From contig NZ_JAAAPJ010000006.1 of NCBI RefSeq assembly GCF_009909145.1, positions 372,001 through 436,000 on the forward strand: a stretch of DNA of 64,000 nt, written 5' to 3'. Of the stretch, positions 16,811-24,633 are shown piece after piece. Under the pieces are notes generated by a model. The model saw only the letters and a program-made list of their open reading frames with translations. It did no database searches and had not been told where the DNA came from. Made by a program: the position numbers and the translations under genes. The first letter of the stretch is position 1; each line of letters opens with the position of its first letter. This DNA is from Corallococcus silvisoli. GTDB lineage: Bacteria; Myxococcota; Myxococcia; Myxococcales; Myxococcaceae.

Positions 16811-17074
16811 TCAACTGTCGTCGCTCGCCCACTTCGAGCGAATGTTGGCGATCATCTTCAAGACATCGGCATCGGAGGACGACTGGGCCATGGCTTCGGC
16901 GCTTGCCAGGCACGAACGTGCGCTGTCTGCCTGTCCTGACCGCCAGCGAACGTCCGCCAAGGCGAGCAGCAGGAGCGGGTCGTGCTCCGGGGGCGCGACT
17001 GCTTCTTCGTAGTAGAGCGCTGCCTGCGATAGCCTCCCGGCTTCGTCGCAGAGGAGTCCCGCAGTTCTTGCTAG
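16811..17074 (-). pseudogene. 3' half of a helical-repeat gene interrupted by an IS1182-like end
   Basis: The minus-strand frame LARTAGLLCDEAGRLSQAAL to MIANIRSKWASDDS is a close copy (about nine of ten bases by eye over some 250 bp) of the C-terminal two thirds of the gene at 18788-19189. Homology stops exactly at a CTAG (17071-17074) inside the codons for LAR, where an IS1182-like end begins. The 5' part of this copy is gone. Confidence 0.82.
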
Positions 17075-17380
17075 CAGGGTGTTGAGCAACCCCTCCGAGG
17101 GAGCGACACCCCGCACCGTGACGTGGTGTCCTCCGCGCATTGGAAGCAGGGATGCGCGGACGGCCCAAGCAGCAGACGACGCTGTTCGGCTTGAGGACGC
17201 CGGGAGACCGGGTGCCCGCGGGCCATCCGCTGCGCAGGGTGAAGGACATGGCGGACGCCGCGCTGGCGGCGCTTTCGCCGACGTTCGATGAGATGAGATG
17301 TACAGCGGCACCGGCCGGCCGAGCATCCCACCAGAGCAGTTGCTGAAGTCCTGCCTCCTCATGGCGCTCTACCAGGCGGA
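17075..17380 (+). mobile_element. 5' fragment of an IS1182-like element
   Basis: It starts with CAGGGTGTTGAGCAACCCC directly after CTAG, resembling the MITE ends at 12524. At 17152 a transposase N-terminus begins: MRGRPKQQTTLFGL, VPAGHPLRRVKDMADAALAAL, then after a frameshift near 17290 MYSGTGRPSIPPEQLLKSCL. This is the conserved start of IS1182-type transposases. Homology fades near 17380, so most of the element is deleted. Confidence 0.75.
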
Positions 17381-17435
17381 GCACTGGTCTCCGGATGCGC
17401 TTCTGGCAGGACCCCAGGAACCGCGCGCCGTCGCG

Positions 17436-18695
17436 CTACCATTCAGACTTGAAGCTGTTGCGGGTGCGCGTGACGTAGTGTCGGTCTTCGGAGTCGATGC
17501 AATCGTGCCGATACCGGCCGATCCATTCGAACGTCACGTTTCCCCACACATCCCAGGTCCCCGTCCCCGGCTCGAGGGACCCGCTATCTCCAATGAAGAA
17601 CTGCCACTCGCAATCCTCCCCGCCGGAATAGGGAGCGAACGTAGACGCGGGCATTTCAAACGTGCCGTCCTCGAAGACGTCCACGAAGATGCCGGGCCAG
17701 GAGTCGATGGTAGGCGGAGGGGAGCTGACTTTTCGGACCCGCATCTGGGTGTCATCCACCCTCTCCATGTAGAGGGACATGGGCACATCCCAGAGCTTGG
17801 TGGTCGGCGAATGGCCAGGCACCGTCTTCTCCTCCAGGCCGACGTACTTCCCCGGATGATGCCCGACGAGGAAGTCCACGGCGGAAGCTGGAGGGGCGTC
17901 AGGCATTCGGACGCCCGTCAATTCATACGTGGTGCGCCATTCAGACGACCAATGCTGGCCCCAGGGAGGCCCGTTGCACTCCTGTGCCAGGCGTTCCACC
18001 CAGGACAAGGACAGATTGCCCTCCTCATCCCAGGTTCCCGCTCCCGCGACGGGGGAGGCCGCGTCGCCCAGGAGGTACTGCCGGATGCAGTACTCGTCAT
18101 AGGGGGTGCGAGCGGAGGCAATCGCCGGAAGGGTGAGTGTCCCATCCTCTCCGACGTCCACCAGGACCCCCGCGGAGAAGCCGCTCACGGGTGTGAGTCG
18201 GACCTGGGTGTCGCTCACCACCGCTAGCGTGTACGGCCAGGGCTGGGATGAACCGGAAGGACCGCCGGGGGATGTGACGGAGGAGAGGACCGAGTCATAG
18301 ATGCCCGCCATCCGCCTCGCGGCGGGGGCCCGGCTCACGGTGAAGGTGAATACGCCGACCTTCGACGAATCCGCCTGGGACACCGCCTGGACGGTCACCC
18401 GCGTGTCCTCTCGGACGAAGGGGGCTGTGTATGCGACAGACGAACCTCCGACGGAGGAAAGCCTGCCCGGGCCCGACATGATGCTCCACGTCACGTCGGC
18501 GGAGAACGTCCCGGTCCCCTCCACGACTGCCCTGAGCACCGTCCGGGCCTTGAAGGCGATAGGGTCCGCCCCGGTCACGGAGACGCCGGTGACCGCGTCC
18601 AGGCCGACGCCCGCATCAGCAGGCCCGGACGCTCCACCTCCGCCACACCCCGACAACGAGACCAGGAACAGCAACAACGCGCACAGGGGTTTCAT
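17436..18695 (-). CDS. Lipoprotein with an Ig-like domain and a duplicated beta domain
   Basis: 419 residues. I chose the start at 18695 because it gives a perfect lipoprotein signal, KPLCALLLFLVSLSGCGGGG; the upstream extension in frame is not supported. An Ig-like domain (about residues 45-130) resembles bacterial surface Ig folds. Two related domains follow: VLVDVGEDGTLTLPA...AGTWDEEGNLSLSW and IFVDVFEDGTFEMPA...GTGTWDVWGNVTFEW, each with paired cysteines. It is probably anchored in the outer membrane. Function unknown. A helical-repeat gene lies 92 bases upstream in the same orientation. Confidence 0.82.
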   Translation of the reverse strand: MKPLCALLLFLVSLSGCGGGGASGPADAGVGLDAVTGVSVTGADPIAFKARTVLRAVVEGTGTFSADVTWSIMSGPGRLSSVGGSSVAYTAPFVREDTRVTVQAVSQADSSKVGVFTFTVSRAPAARRMAGIYDSVLSSVTSPGGPSGSSQPWPYTLAVVSDTQVRLTPVSGFSAGVLVDVGEDGTLTLPAIASARTPYDEYCIRQYLLGDAASPVAGAGTWDEEGNLSLSWVERLAQECNGPPWGQHWSSEWRTTYELTGVRMPDAPPASAVDFLVGHHPGKYVGLEEKTVPGHSPTTKLWDVPMSLYMERVDDTQMRVRKVSSPPPTIDSWPGIFVDVFEDGTFEMPASTFAPYSGGEDCEWQFFIGDSGSLEPGTGTWDVWGNVTFEWIGRYRHDCIDSEDRHYVTRTRNSFKSEW

Positions 18696-18787
18696 GGGCG
18701 ATTCCGGCAAGTCAGCGGTGGATCGTCGGGAGTGCCGAAGGTAGCACCGGACGATTCCTGTCACTTCCGTATTTTTGTGAGAGCTGA

Positions 18788-19189
18788 TCAACCCTCGTCG
18801 CTCGCCCACTTCGAGCGGATGTTGGCGATCATCTTCAAGGCCTCGGCATCGGAGGACGACTGGGCCATGGCTTCGGCGCTTGCCAGGCACGAACGTGCGC
18901 TGTCGGCCTGTCCTGACCGCCAGCGGACGTCCGCCAAGGCGAGCAGCAGGAGTGGGTCGCACTCCGGGGTCGCGACTGCTTCTTCGTAGTAGAGCGCTGC
19001 CTGCGATAGCCTCCCGGCTTCGTCGCAGAGGAGTCCCGCCGCCCTCGCGAGGGTGGATGTGTTGGCTGGCCTTTCCTTGCTTGACCGAGTGCGCGCCAGC
19101 GCGGACTCCAGGCAGGCGATGGCCTCGGCGGTCCTGCCTGCTTGGGCGAGGTTCGACGCGGTACGCAGGGGATTCTCGTCATTCGCCAT
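18788..19189 (-). CDS. Small TPR-like helical protein
   Basis: 133 residues, ATG at 19189. Helical pairs are visible: LAQAGRTAEAIACLESALAR, LSQAALYYEEAVA, and LLLLALADVRWRSGQADSAR, matching TPR-like spacing. It has no signal peptide and is probably cytoplasmic. A damaged paralogue sits at 16811-17074. Role unknown. Confidence 0.75.
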   Translation of the reverse strand: MANDENPLRTASNLAQAGRTAEAIACLESALARTRSSKERPANTSTLARAAGLLCDEAGRLSQAALYYEEAVATPECDPLLLLALADVRWRSGQADSARSCLASAEAMAQSSSDAEALKMIANIRSKWASDEG

Positions 19190-19282
19190 GACATTCCCTG
19201 GCGAGGGGATGCGCTCCGCCTGGCTTCCACCGCTGCAATCAGCGCGCTGGTGGCTTGCCGGTGATGTGGCCGCGAAGTCGGA

Positions 19283-19840
19283 TCAACGCGACGGCGGATA
19301 CTTCTGCAGCTTGCGCTGGAGCGACCTCCGGTGGATGCCCAGCTTGCGCGCGGCCTCGGAGATGTTTCCGGCGCTGTCCGCGAGCACGCGGTGGATGTGT
19401 TCCCACTCCGCTCGGGCCAGGGATGGCGCCTGCAACGTCTCCGGCGCCGCCACGTTCGGCGCCTCCTCCGCTCTCGCGAACGCCGCCAGGATGTCGTCCG
19501 CGTCCGCCGGCTTCGGCAGGTAGTTCACCGCCCCCAGCCGGATGGCGTCCACCGTCGTGGAGATGCTGCCGTACCCCGTGAGCACGATGACTCGCGTGGA
19601 CGCGTCCACCGCCAGCAAGTCCCTCACCAACTCCAACCCGCTGTGCCCCGGCATGCGCAGGTCCACCACCGCGTACTCCGGTGACTCGCGCCCCGCCACC
19701 ACCATCGCCTCCTCGTGGTTGCCCGCAGTCGTCACGTCCCAGCCGCGCTCCCGGAACGCCCGCGCCAGCCGCTCGCGCAGCGTGTGGTCGTCGTCCACCA
19801 GCAGCAGGCTGGGCCTGTGGTCCACCGGAGTCGTGCTCAC
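19283..19840 (-). CDS. regA: RegA/ActR-type response regulator
   Basis: 185 residues, GTG start overlapping the kinase stop (GTGA). The receiver domain has the acidic pair in LLLVDDDHTL, the phosphorylatable Asp in YAVVDLRMPGHSG, Thr in VIVLTGYGS and Lys in YLPKPAD. The C-terminal Fis-type helix-turn-helix (NISEAARKLGIHRRSLQRKLQKYPP) is the signature DNA-binding domain of RegA/PrrA/ActR regulators, which control redox-responsive genes. It is the last gene of a four-gene operon with its RegB-like kinase directly upstream. Confidence 0.92.
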   Translation of the reverse strand: MSTTPVDHRPSLLLVDDDHTLRERLARAFRERGWDVTTAGNHEEAMVVAGRESPEYAVVDLRMPGHSGLELVRDLLAVDASTRVIVLTGYGSISTTVDAIRLGAVNYLPKPADADDILAAFARAEEAPNVAAPETLQAPSLARAEWEHIHRVLADSAGNISEAARKLGIHRRSLQRKLQKYPPSR

Positions 19841-21141
19841 GCCGCCACCTCCCGCGCGCCCTCGCCCGGCAGGCTCAGCCGCGCCGTCGTGCCTTCTCCC
19901 GCCTTCGAGCGCAGCTCCAGCGACCCGCCCAGCTGCTCCGCCAGCGAACGCGCCAGGAACAGCCCCAACCCCATGCCCTCTCCCGGCGCCTTGGTGGTGA
20001 AGAACGGCTCCCCCGCTCGCGACAGCACCGCCTCTGGCATGCCCTGGCCCTCGTCGCGCACCTCCAACCTCGCCCCCGTCCCGTCCCCGGTCGCGCGCAG
20101 CTCCACCGGCCGGCCCACGGGCGTGGCCTGGAGCGCGTTCTTCACCAGCCCTCGCAGCACCCGGGCCAGCGCCCTCGGCGGGCCGTGCACCGGGTACGTC
20201 CTCAGCGCGTCCGGCACGTCCACCCGCACGCGCTCACGACCCGGCAGCTCCGCCAGCGTCTCCTCCACCAGCCGCTCCAGCGGAATGGCCTGGAAGGGCT
20301 CTCCCGTCGTCTGGCCCGCGTCCGCGGACATCTGCACCAGCACGTCCCGGCACCGGTCCACCTGCTGGCGGATGAGCCTCAAATCCTCCCTCACGGTCTC
20401 GGACGTCTGGGACACCGCGAGCGCCCGCTCCAGCTCCTTCGCCACCACCGCGATGGTGGACAGCGGCGTGGACAATTCATGCGCCGCGCCCGCCGCCAGC
20501 GTCGCCAGCGAGGCCACCTTCTCCTGACGCGCGTGCCGGGTCCTCGCCTGCGCCAATTCCTGCTCACGCCGCGCCAGCGCCCGGGTCACCCTTTGAATGA
20601 AATACACGATGAAGCCCGCCGCCACCGCGAACGCCACCCACATGCCGCTCAGGTGCAGCCGCATCAGCTCCGCGTGGTCCGGCCGCTCCAGCCCCGGCAA
20701 CGTCACGTCCTGCAACACGAACAGCGAACCGAACGCCACCAGCGTGAAGCCCAGCATCGCCCACGTGCGGCGCGGCGGCAGCAACACCGTCCCCAGCGCC
20801 ACGTTCACCAGGTACAGCGTGGTGAAGGGGTTGTGCGTCCCGCCACTCAGCGCCAGCAGCCCCGTCAGCACCAGCGTGTCCCAGAGCATCAACCCGAAGA
20901 TGGCCGCCTCCGCCACCGGCCTCGCCTTCGCGAGCCCCGCGCGCACCGCCGCGTTCGTCAGCGCTTCCACCGCCAGCAGCGTGCACAGCGCCGGCACCGG
21001 CAGGTCCAGCTTGAGCCCCCAGGCCGCCACCGCCACCAACACCGCCTGACCCACCAGCACGCCCCAGCGCAGCCGCAAGAGCCACACCAGGTTGATGCGG
21101 GCCCGGAGCGAGGGTTCGGACGTCGGAGGCGGAGTCGTCAT
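19837..21141 (-). CDS. regB: RegB/PrrB-type redox-sensing histidine kinase
   Basis: 434 residues, ATG at 21141. The N-terminus has about six membrane segments. GGTHNPF (residues 100-106) matches the quinone-binding GGxxNPF motif of RegB. The H-box is GAAHELSTPL with His221, and Cys264 in QQVDRCRDVL lies where the redox-active cysteine of RegB is found. The ATPase domain has N (LVKNALQAT), G1 (DEGQGM) and G2 (GMGLGLFLA) boxes. It overlaps the upstream lipoprotein gene and the downstream regulator by 4 bases each. It probably senses the membrane quinone pool. Confidence 0.93.
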   Translation of the reverse strand: MTTPPPTSEPSLRARINLVWLLRLRWGVLVGQAVLVAVAAWGLKLDLPVPALCTLLAVEALTNAAVRAGLAKARPVAEAAIFGLMLWDTLVLTGLLALSGGTHNPFTTLYLVNVALGTVLLPPRRTWAMLGFTLVAFGSLFVLQDVTLPGLERPDHAELMRLHLSGMWVAFAVAAGFIVYFIQRVTRALARREQELAQARTRHARQEKVASLATLAAGAAHELSTPLSTIAVVAKELERALAVSQTSETVREDLRLIRQQVDRCRDVLVQMSADAGQTTGEPFQAIPLERLVEETLAELPGRERVRVDVPDALRTYPVHGPPRALARVLRGLVKNALQATPVGRPVELRATGDGTGARLEVRDEGQGMPEAVLSRAGEPFFTTKAPGEGMGLGLFLARSLAEQLGGSLELRSKAGEGTTARLSLPGEGAREVAA

Positions 21142-21872
21142 GGCGCGGCGGAGGACATCGCCACGGAGCGGGCCACCGTGTCCAGCACCGCGCCCGCCAC
21201 TTCCTCGGACTCCACGTCCACCGTCGCCAGCCACGAGTCCCAGGCGAGCACGAAGGTGCGCTCGGCCGCCGGCTCGTCCTCGGAGAGCGTCAGCCCGTCC
21301 AGCACCACGTCCACCGTCGCGATGCGCGAGCTCACCAGCCGGAAGGGCTGGGGCTCCCCACCTCCCGCGGGCACCCGCGTCCCTTCCAGCCACAGCGTGC
21401 GCCCCTCCATGGCCACGCCGCTGTCCGCCGCCGGCATCCCTTCCGCGTCCCCGTCCGCCGGCTCGAAGGTGAGCCGCGCCCGGCAGTACCGCCCCGGCGG
21501 CGGGCGCAGCGTGCCCAGCGTCAGCACGTTCCCATCCGGCCGCTCCAGCCCGCTCACGTGCGGCGTGCCCAGCTTCAACGGCGACCCCGTCGAGTGCGCG
21601 TGCGCGGTCCCCACCGGCGACAGCGCCCGGAGCAGCCTCCACCCCAGCGCCTCTTCACAGGGCCTCAGCTCCACGCTGCCCAGCGTCACGTAGCCGCGCG
21701 TCAGCGTGAGCGTCTGTCCATCCGCCCGCGTGATGGTGCGCGCGCCCCCCGCCGCGACCACGCCCTCGGCGGTGGCCTTGTGCTCCAGGCCCAGCGTCAC
21801 GTGCACGCCGTCCACGCGCTCGCCGCACGCGCACAGCGTGAGCACCAGCACCATCAGCGAAGGCAGGCGCAT
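21138..21872 (-). CDS. Lipoprotein of unknown function in the RegBA operon
   Basis: 244 residues. The start at 21872 gives a short lipoprotein signal (MRLPSLMVLVLTLCACGERV, lipobox LCAC). The mature part is beta-rich (ADGQTLTLTRGYVTLGSVEL, LTFEPADGDAEG) and contains a histidine cluster (GTAHAHS), which could bind metal. It lies between a beta-barrel protein gene (TGATG junction) and the RegB-like kinase (ATGA junction), so it is co-translated with both. No family assigned; a periplasmic or outer-membrane sensor or metal-handling role is a guess. Confidence 0.8.
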   Translation of the reverse strand: MRLPSLMVLVLTLCACGERVDGVHVTLGLEHKATAEGVVAAGGARTITRADGQTLTLTRGYVTLGSVELRPCEEALGWRLLRALSPVGTAHAHSTGSPLKLGTPHVSGLERPDGNVLTLGTLRPPPGRYCRARLTFEPADGDAEGMPAADSGVAMEGRTLWLEGTRVPAGGGEPQPFRLVSSRIATVDVVLDGLTLSEDEPAAERTFVLAWDSWLATVDVESEEVAGAVLDTVARSVAMSSAAP

Positions 21873-22762
21873 CACAGGTCGTACGCGAGCGAGAGCTGCG
21901 CGATGGGCGTGGACGACACCCGGCGCAGCTGGTTGACGAACGGGATGCGCACCCCGGCCTGCACCACCACGTCCATCCCCGGGCTGAAGAGCACGTCCGG
22001 TGACGCATACGCGATGAAGCCTCCGCCGGACTCCTCCGGCGCGCCGTGCGTGTCCGCCGCCCGCTCCGCCCGGCTGTCCACGCCCAGGCGCACCGCCCAC
22101 TTCACGGAGGGCTGGTACTGCGCCGCCACCTGCGTGCGCACGGACGCGCCCAGCCGGAAGCCCTCGCGGCCTCGCGTGGGCAGGAAGCCCAGGGCGCTCG
22201 CCAGGAACGACCAGTTGCCCCGGAAGCCCTGCCACGCCAGCCCCGCCATCGGGTCCACGGAGCCGCTGCCCGGCTGCGCGTCGATGCCCAGCGCCGTCCC
22301 GTCCCGCGCGTTCAGCCGCGGGCCCGTGGGCAGCTTCAGCCCGCCCACCACGCTCACCAGGTGGTCCGGCGAGAACTGCTTGTCCTTCCACACGAACGCC
22401 TTCGCGCTCACGTCGATGTCGCCCAGCCCCCAGCCGCGCTCCCGCGCGAGGCTCACGTCCCGCACCTCGCGGGCCTGGAGCGGCAGGTTCACCGCCAGCA
22501 CCAGCCAGGGCCGGGGCGCGTACGCCACCGCCACGTCCATGCGCAGCTCGCGGAGGCGCTGGGCATCCACGCCCTCCCGGCCCTCCGTGTGCCCCCAGGC
22601 GCGCAGCATGGTGGACAGCCGCAAGCGGCCCTCGAAGGGCTGCTCGCCCCCCATGGAGGTGAGCGTGGGGTCACCACACGCGCAGCTCGCGCACGCCCAC
22701 GCCCTCGAGGCGGGCATGAGCAGGAGCGCGACGCACAGGACGGCCAGGGACAGGGTTCTCAA
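21872..22762 (-). CDS. Outer-membrane beta-barrel-like protein with cysteine-rich N-terminus
   Basis: 296 residues; the start codon is TTG at 22762. A signal peptide (LSLAVLCVALLLMPASRAWA) is followed directly by CASCACGDPTLT, a conserved-looking cysteine motif at the mature N-terminus. The rest alternates amphipathic strands (LRELRMDVAVAYAPRPWLVL, FRLGASVRTQVAAQY, VQAGVRIPF) and ends with an aromatic/aliphatic C-terminus (LSLAYDL), as in outer-membrane barrels. It is the first gene of the RegBA operon. The cysteine motif suggests metal binding. Function not known. Confidence 0.78.
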   Translation of the reverse strand: MRTLSLAVLCVALLLMPASRAWACASCACGDPTLTSMGGEQPFEGRLRLSTMLRAWGHTEGREGVDAQRLRELRMDVAVAYAPRPWLVLAVNLPLQAREVRDVSLARERGWGLGDIDVSAKAFVWKDKQFSPDHLVSVVGGLKLPTGPRLNARDGTALGIDAQPGSGSVDPMAGLAWQGFRGNWSFLASALGFLPTRGREGFRLGASVRTQVAAQYQPSVKWAVRLGVDSRAERAADTHGAPEESGGGFIAYASPDVLFSPGMDVVVQAGVRIPFVNQLRRVSSTPIAQLSLAYDL

Positions 22763-22794
22763 GGCGTGGCCACACTAGCCTCCCCCTCTCCTGG

Positions 22795-22821
22795 CGGACT
22801 GCGGCGTGTTGTCGCAGTCCG
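22795..22821. repeat. Inverted repeat in a divergent intergenic region
   Basis: CGGACTGCG and CGCAGTCCG form a 9-bp perfect stem around a 9-base loop. It starts 33 bases upstream of the TTG of the RegBA operon and could be an operator for it or for the divergent DoxX gene. Confidence 0.4.
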
Positions 22822-22979
22822 AGGGGACGTCACCCCGGGGACGGAGCCCCCGCCCCCAGGTACGGGGAGCGGGCGGGAGAGCGGGGCCGCCTGTGCGTCC
22901 CCCCGTCCATGCCTATCTGGAGAATGACACCCGCCCGTCCGCGTTGGGGCGGGGCACGCCGGAGGCATGGAGGTCATTC

Positions 22980-23417
22980 ATGGGGTTGCTCGCGCCGCTG
23001 GGACGGCTGCTGTTCTCGGTCATCTTCATCACCAGCGGACTCAATCACTTCATCCAGCTCCAGGCGCTCACCGCCTACGCCCAGGCCTCCGGCGTGCCCG
23101 ACGCGCGGCTCGCGGTGCTGGTGTCCGGTGGCGTGCTGGTGGTGGGCGGCCTGTGCGTCCTCTTGGGCGTGTTCGCCCGCCTGGGCGCCGCCATGCTCGC
23201 CGTGTTCCTGGTGGCCTCCGCCTTCATGGTCCATCACTTCTGGCGGATGGCGGATCCGGTGCAGGCGCAGAACAACCTCATCCACTTCATGAAGAACCTC
23301 TCCATGGCGGGGGGCGCGCTGCTCATCGTCTACTTCGGGCCTGGCCCCTTCAGCCTGTCGCGCAAGAAGCGCGAGGCCTCGCTCGGAGGGATGAAGCTGG
23401 GCGCGCCCCTGCGCTGA
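22980..23417 (+). CDS. DoxX-family membrane protein
   Basis: 145 residues. The ATG at 22980 has GGAGG six bases upstream. Four hydrophobic helices fit the DoxX fold, with LGRLLFSVIFITSGLNHF first, then LVSGGVLVVGGLCVLLGVF and AMLAVFLVASAFMVHHFW. The FxxSGxxHF and HHFW elements are typical. DoxX proteins sit in the inner membrane and are linked to redox and sulfur stress; the substrate is uncertain. It converges on the metallophosphoesterase gene with a 6-base gap. Confidence 0.88.
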   Translation: MGLLAPLGRLLFSVIFITSGLNHFIQLQALTAYAQASGVPDARLAVLVSGGVLVVGGLCVLLGVFARLGAAMLAVFLVASAFMVHHFWRMADPVQAQNNLIHFMKNLSMAGGALLIVYFGPGPFSLSRKKREASLGGMKLGAPLR

Positions 23418-23423
23418 GCGTCC

Positions 23424-24338
23424 TCAGGGCGCCCCGACGTGGGCCGCCCGCGCGGTGCGCAGCGTGAAGAAGGCGACCTCCGGCGTGCTGCCCCGGCGCA
23501 GGTACGGGCCTCCGAAGCCGAAGCCCAGGCCCTGGTTCACGTACAGGTGGTTGCCGTTCACCCGGTAGTGGCCGCGGATGTACGGCTGCCCCGCGCGGCG
23601 GAAGAGGGCCTCCGTCAGGCCGCGCACGACGAACTGCCCGCCGTGGGTGTGCCCGGAGAACTGCACCAGCCCCGCGTGCGCCGGCAGCTTCTCCGCGGTG
23701 GGCGGCGTGTGGGCCAGCACCAGCCGCGTGCCGGACGTGGGCGCCCCCCGGAACGTGGCCTCCACGTCGTCCATGCGCGTGAGCCCGTCGTCGACGCCCA
23801 GCACCGTCACCGGCGCGCCCTTCACGTGCACCACCCGGTGCTCGTTCTGGAGCACCGTGTAGCCCAGGTCCTCGAAGCCCGCGCGCAGGTACGCCGCGTC
23901 CACCCAGTGGTCGTGGTTGCCCAGCACCACGAAGACGGGACCCTGGAGGCCCTGGAGCAGCTGGCGCACGCGCGGCAGCGGCTTGGGGCTGTGCGTGACG
24001 TAGTCGCCCGTGAGGAACACCAGGTCCGGCGCCGCCTCGTTCACCGCGGCCACCGCGCGGCGGATCCGCACGTCCGACGTCGCCTGCCCCACGTGCACGT
24101 CCGACAGCTGCGCGATGCGCAGGCCGTCATGCTCCGCGGGGATGCTGTCCAGCTGGAGCAGGTGCTCCGTCAGCACGAAGTGGTCGCGCCACCGCAGGCG
24201 CTGGTCCGGCCGGAAGGGATCCGGTCCCCGCGCCTGGAGCTCGTTGCGGCCGTGGGGCTCCAGCGCTTCGGCCTCCGCCTGGGCGACGGTGGAGGCGGCA
24301 CCAGCGGCGTGGCGGCGGCGGGCGAGTCTCAGGCGCAT
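23424..24338 (-). CDS. Metallophosphoesterase (YkuE-like)
   Basis: 304 residues from the ATG at 24338, preceded by AGGAGGAAT. The calcineurin-like metal-binding motifs are complete: LSDVHVG (DxH), FLTGDYV (GDxx), LGNHDHW (GNHD), VLAHTPP and FSGHTHGGQ (GHxH). The dinuclear metal site hydrolyses phosphoesters; the YkuE group often acts on lipid or peptidoglycan precursors at the membrane, but the substrate is not predictable here. About 60 residues with low structure precede the catalytic domain. Confidence 0.92.
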   Translation of the reverse strand: MRLRLARRRHAAGAASTVAQAEAEALEPHGRNELQARGPDPFRPDQRLRWRDHFVLTEHLLQLDSIPAEHDGLRIAQLSDVHVGQATSDVRIRRAVAAVNEAAPDLVFLTGDYVTHSPKPLPRVRQLLQGLQGPVFVVLGNHDHWVDAAYLRAGFEDLGYTVLQNEHRVVHVKGAPVTVLGVDDGLTRMDDVEATFRGAPTSGTRLVLAHTPPTAEKLPAHAGLVQFSGHTHGGQFVVRGLTEALFRRAGQPYIRGHYRVNGNHLYVNQGLGFGFGGPYLRRGSTPEVAFFTLRTARAAHVGAP

Positions 24339-24633
24339 GCTTTCGGATTCCTCCTGCGAGACGAGGGCGATTGTAGAGAACGGCGCGGACATGCGTGAAG
24401 CCCGGCCGCCCGGCCCGCCTGCTCCCTCGCGGTCAGCAGGAGGGCGGAAGCAGAACCGGGCCGGTTTCTGGAACATTTCCGCGCGCTTCCAGGCGAGCTC
24501 GCCGCGCCCCTCCGGTGCGACATGCGCCGCGCCCCGGCGCCAGGGTGGGACCCGTCTTCCGCCGGGGAGGCCCCCTCGGCGCCAGCGCGGCGTGCCGAGG
24601 GGCCCTTGATGGCGGTGGCGCGCGCCGCCGCGG

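Noticed and set aside
18696..18962. Longer N-terminus for the lipoprotein at 17436-18695
   Set aside because: The extension reads through the neighbouring repeat and would bury a perfect lipoprotein signal.
19681..21693. 670-residue plus-strand frame opposite the RegB-like kinase
   Set aside because: The minus strand carries a kinase with all motifs; the plus frame is low-complexity Arg/Pro/His.
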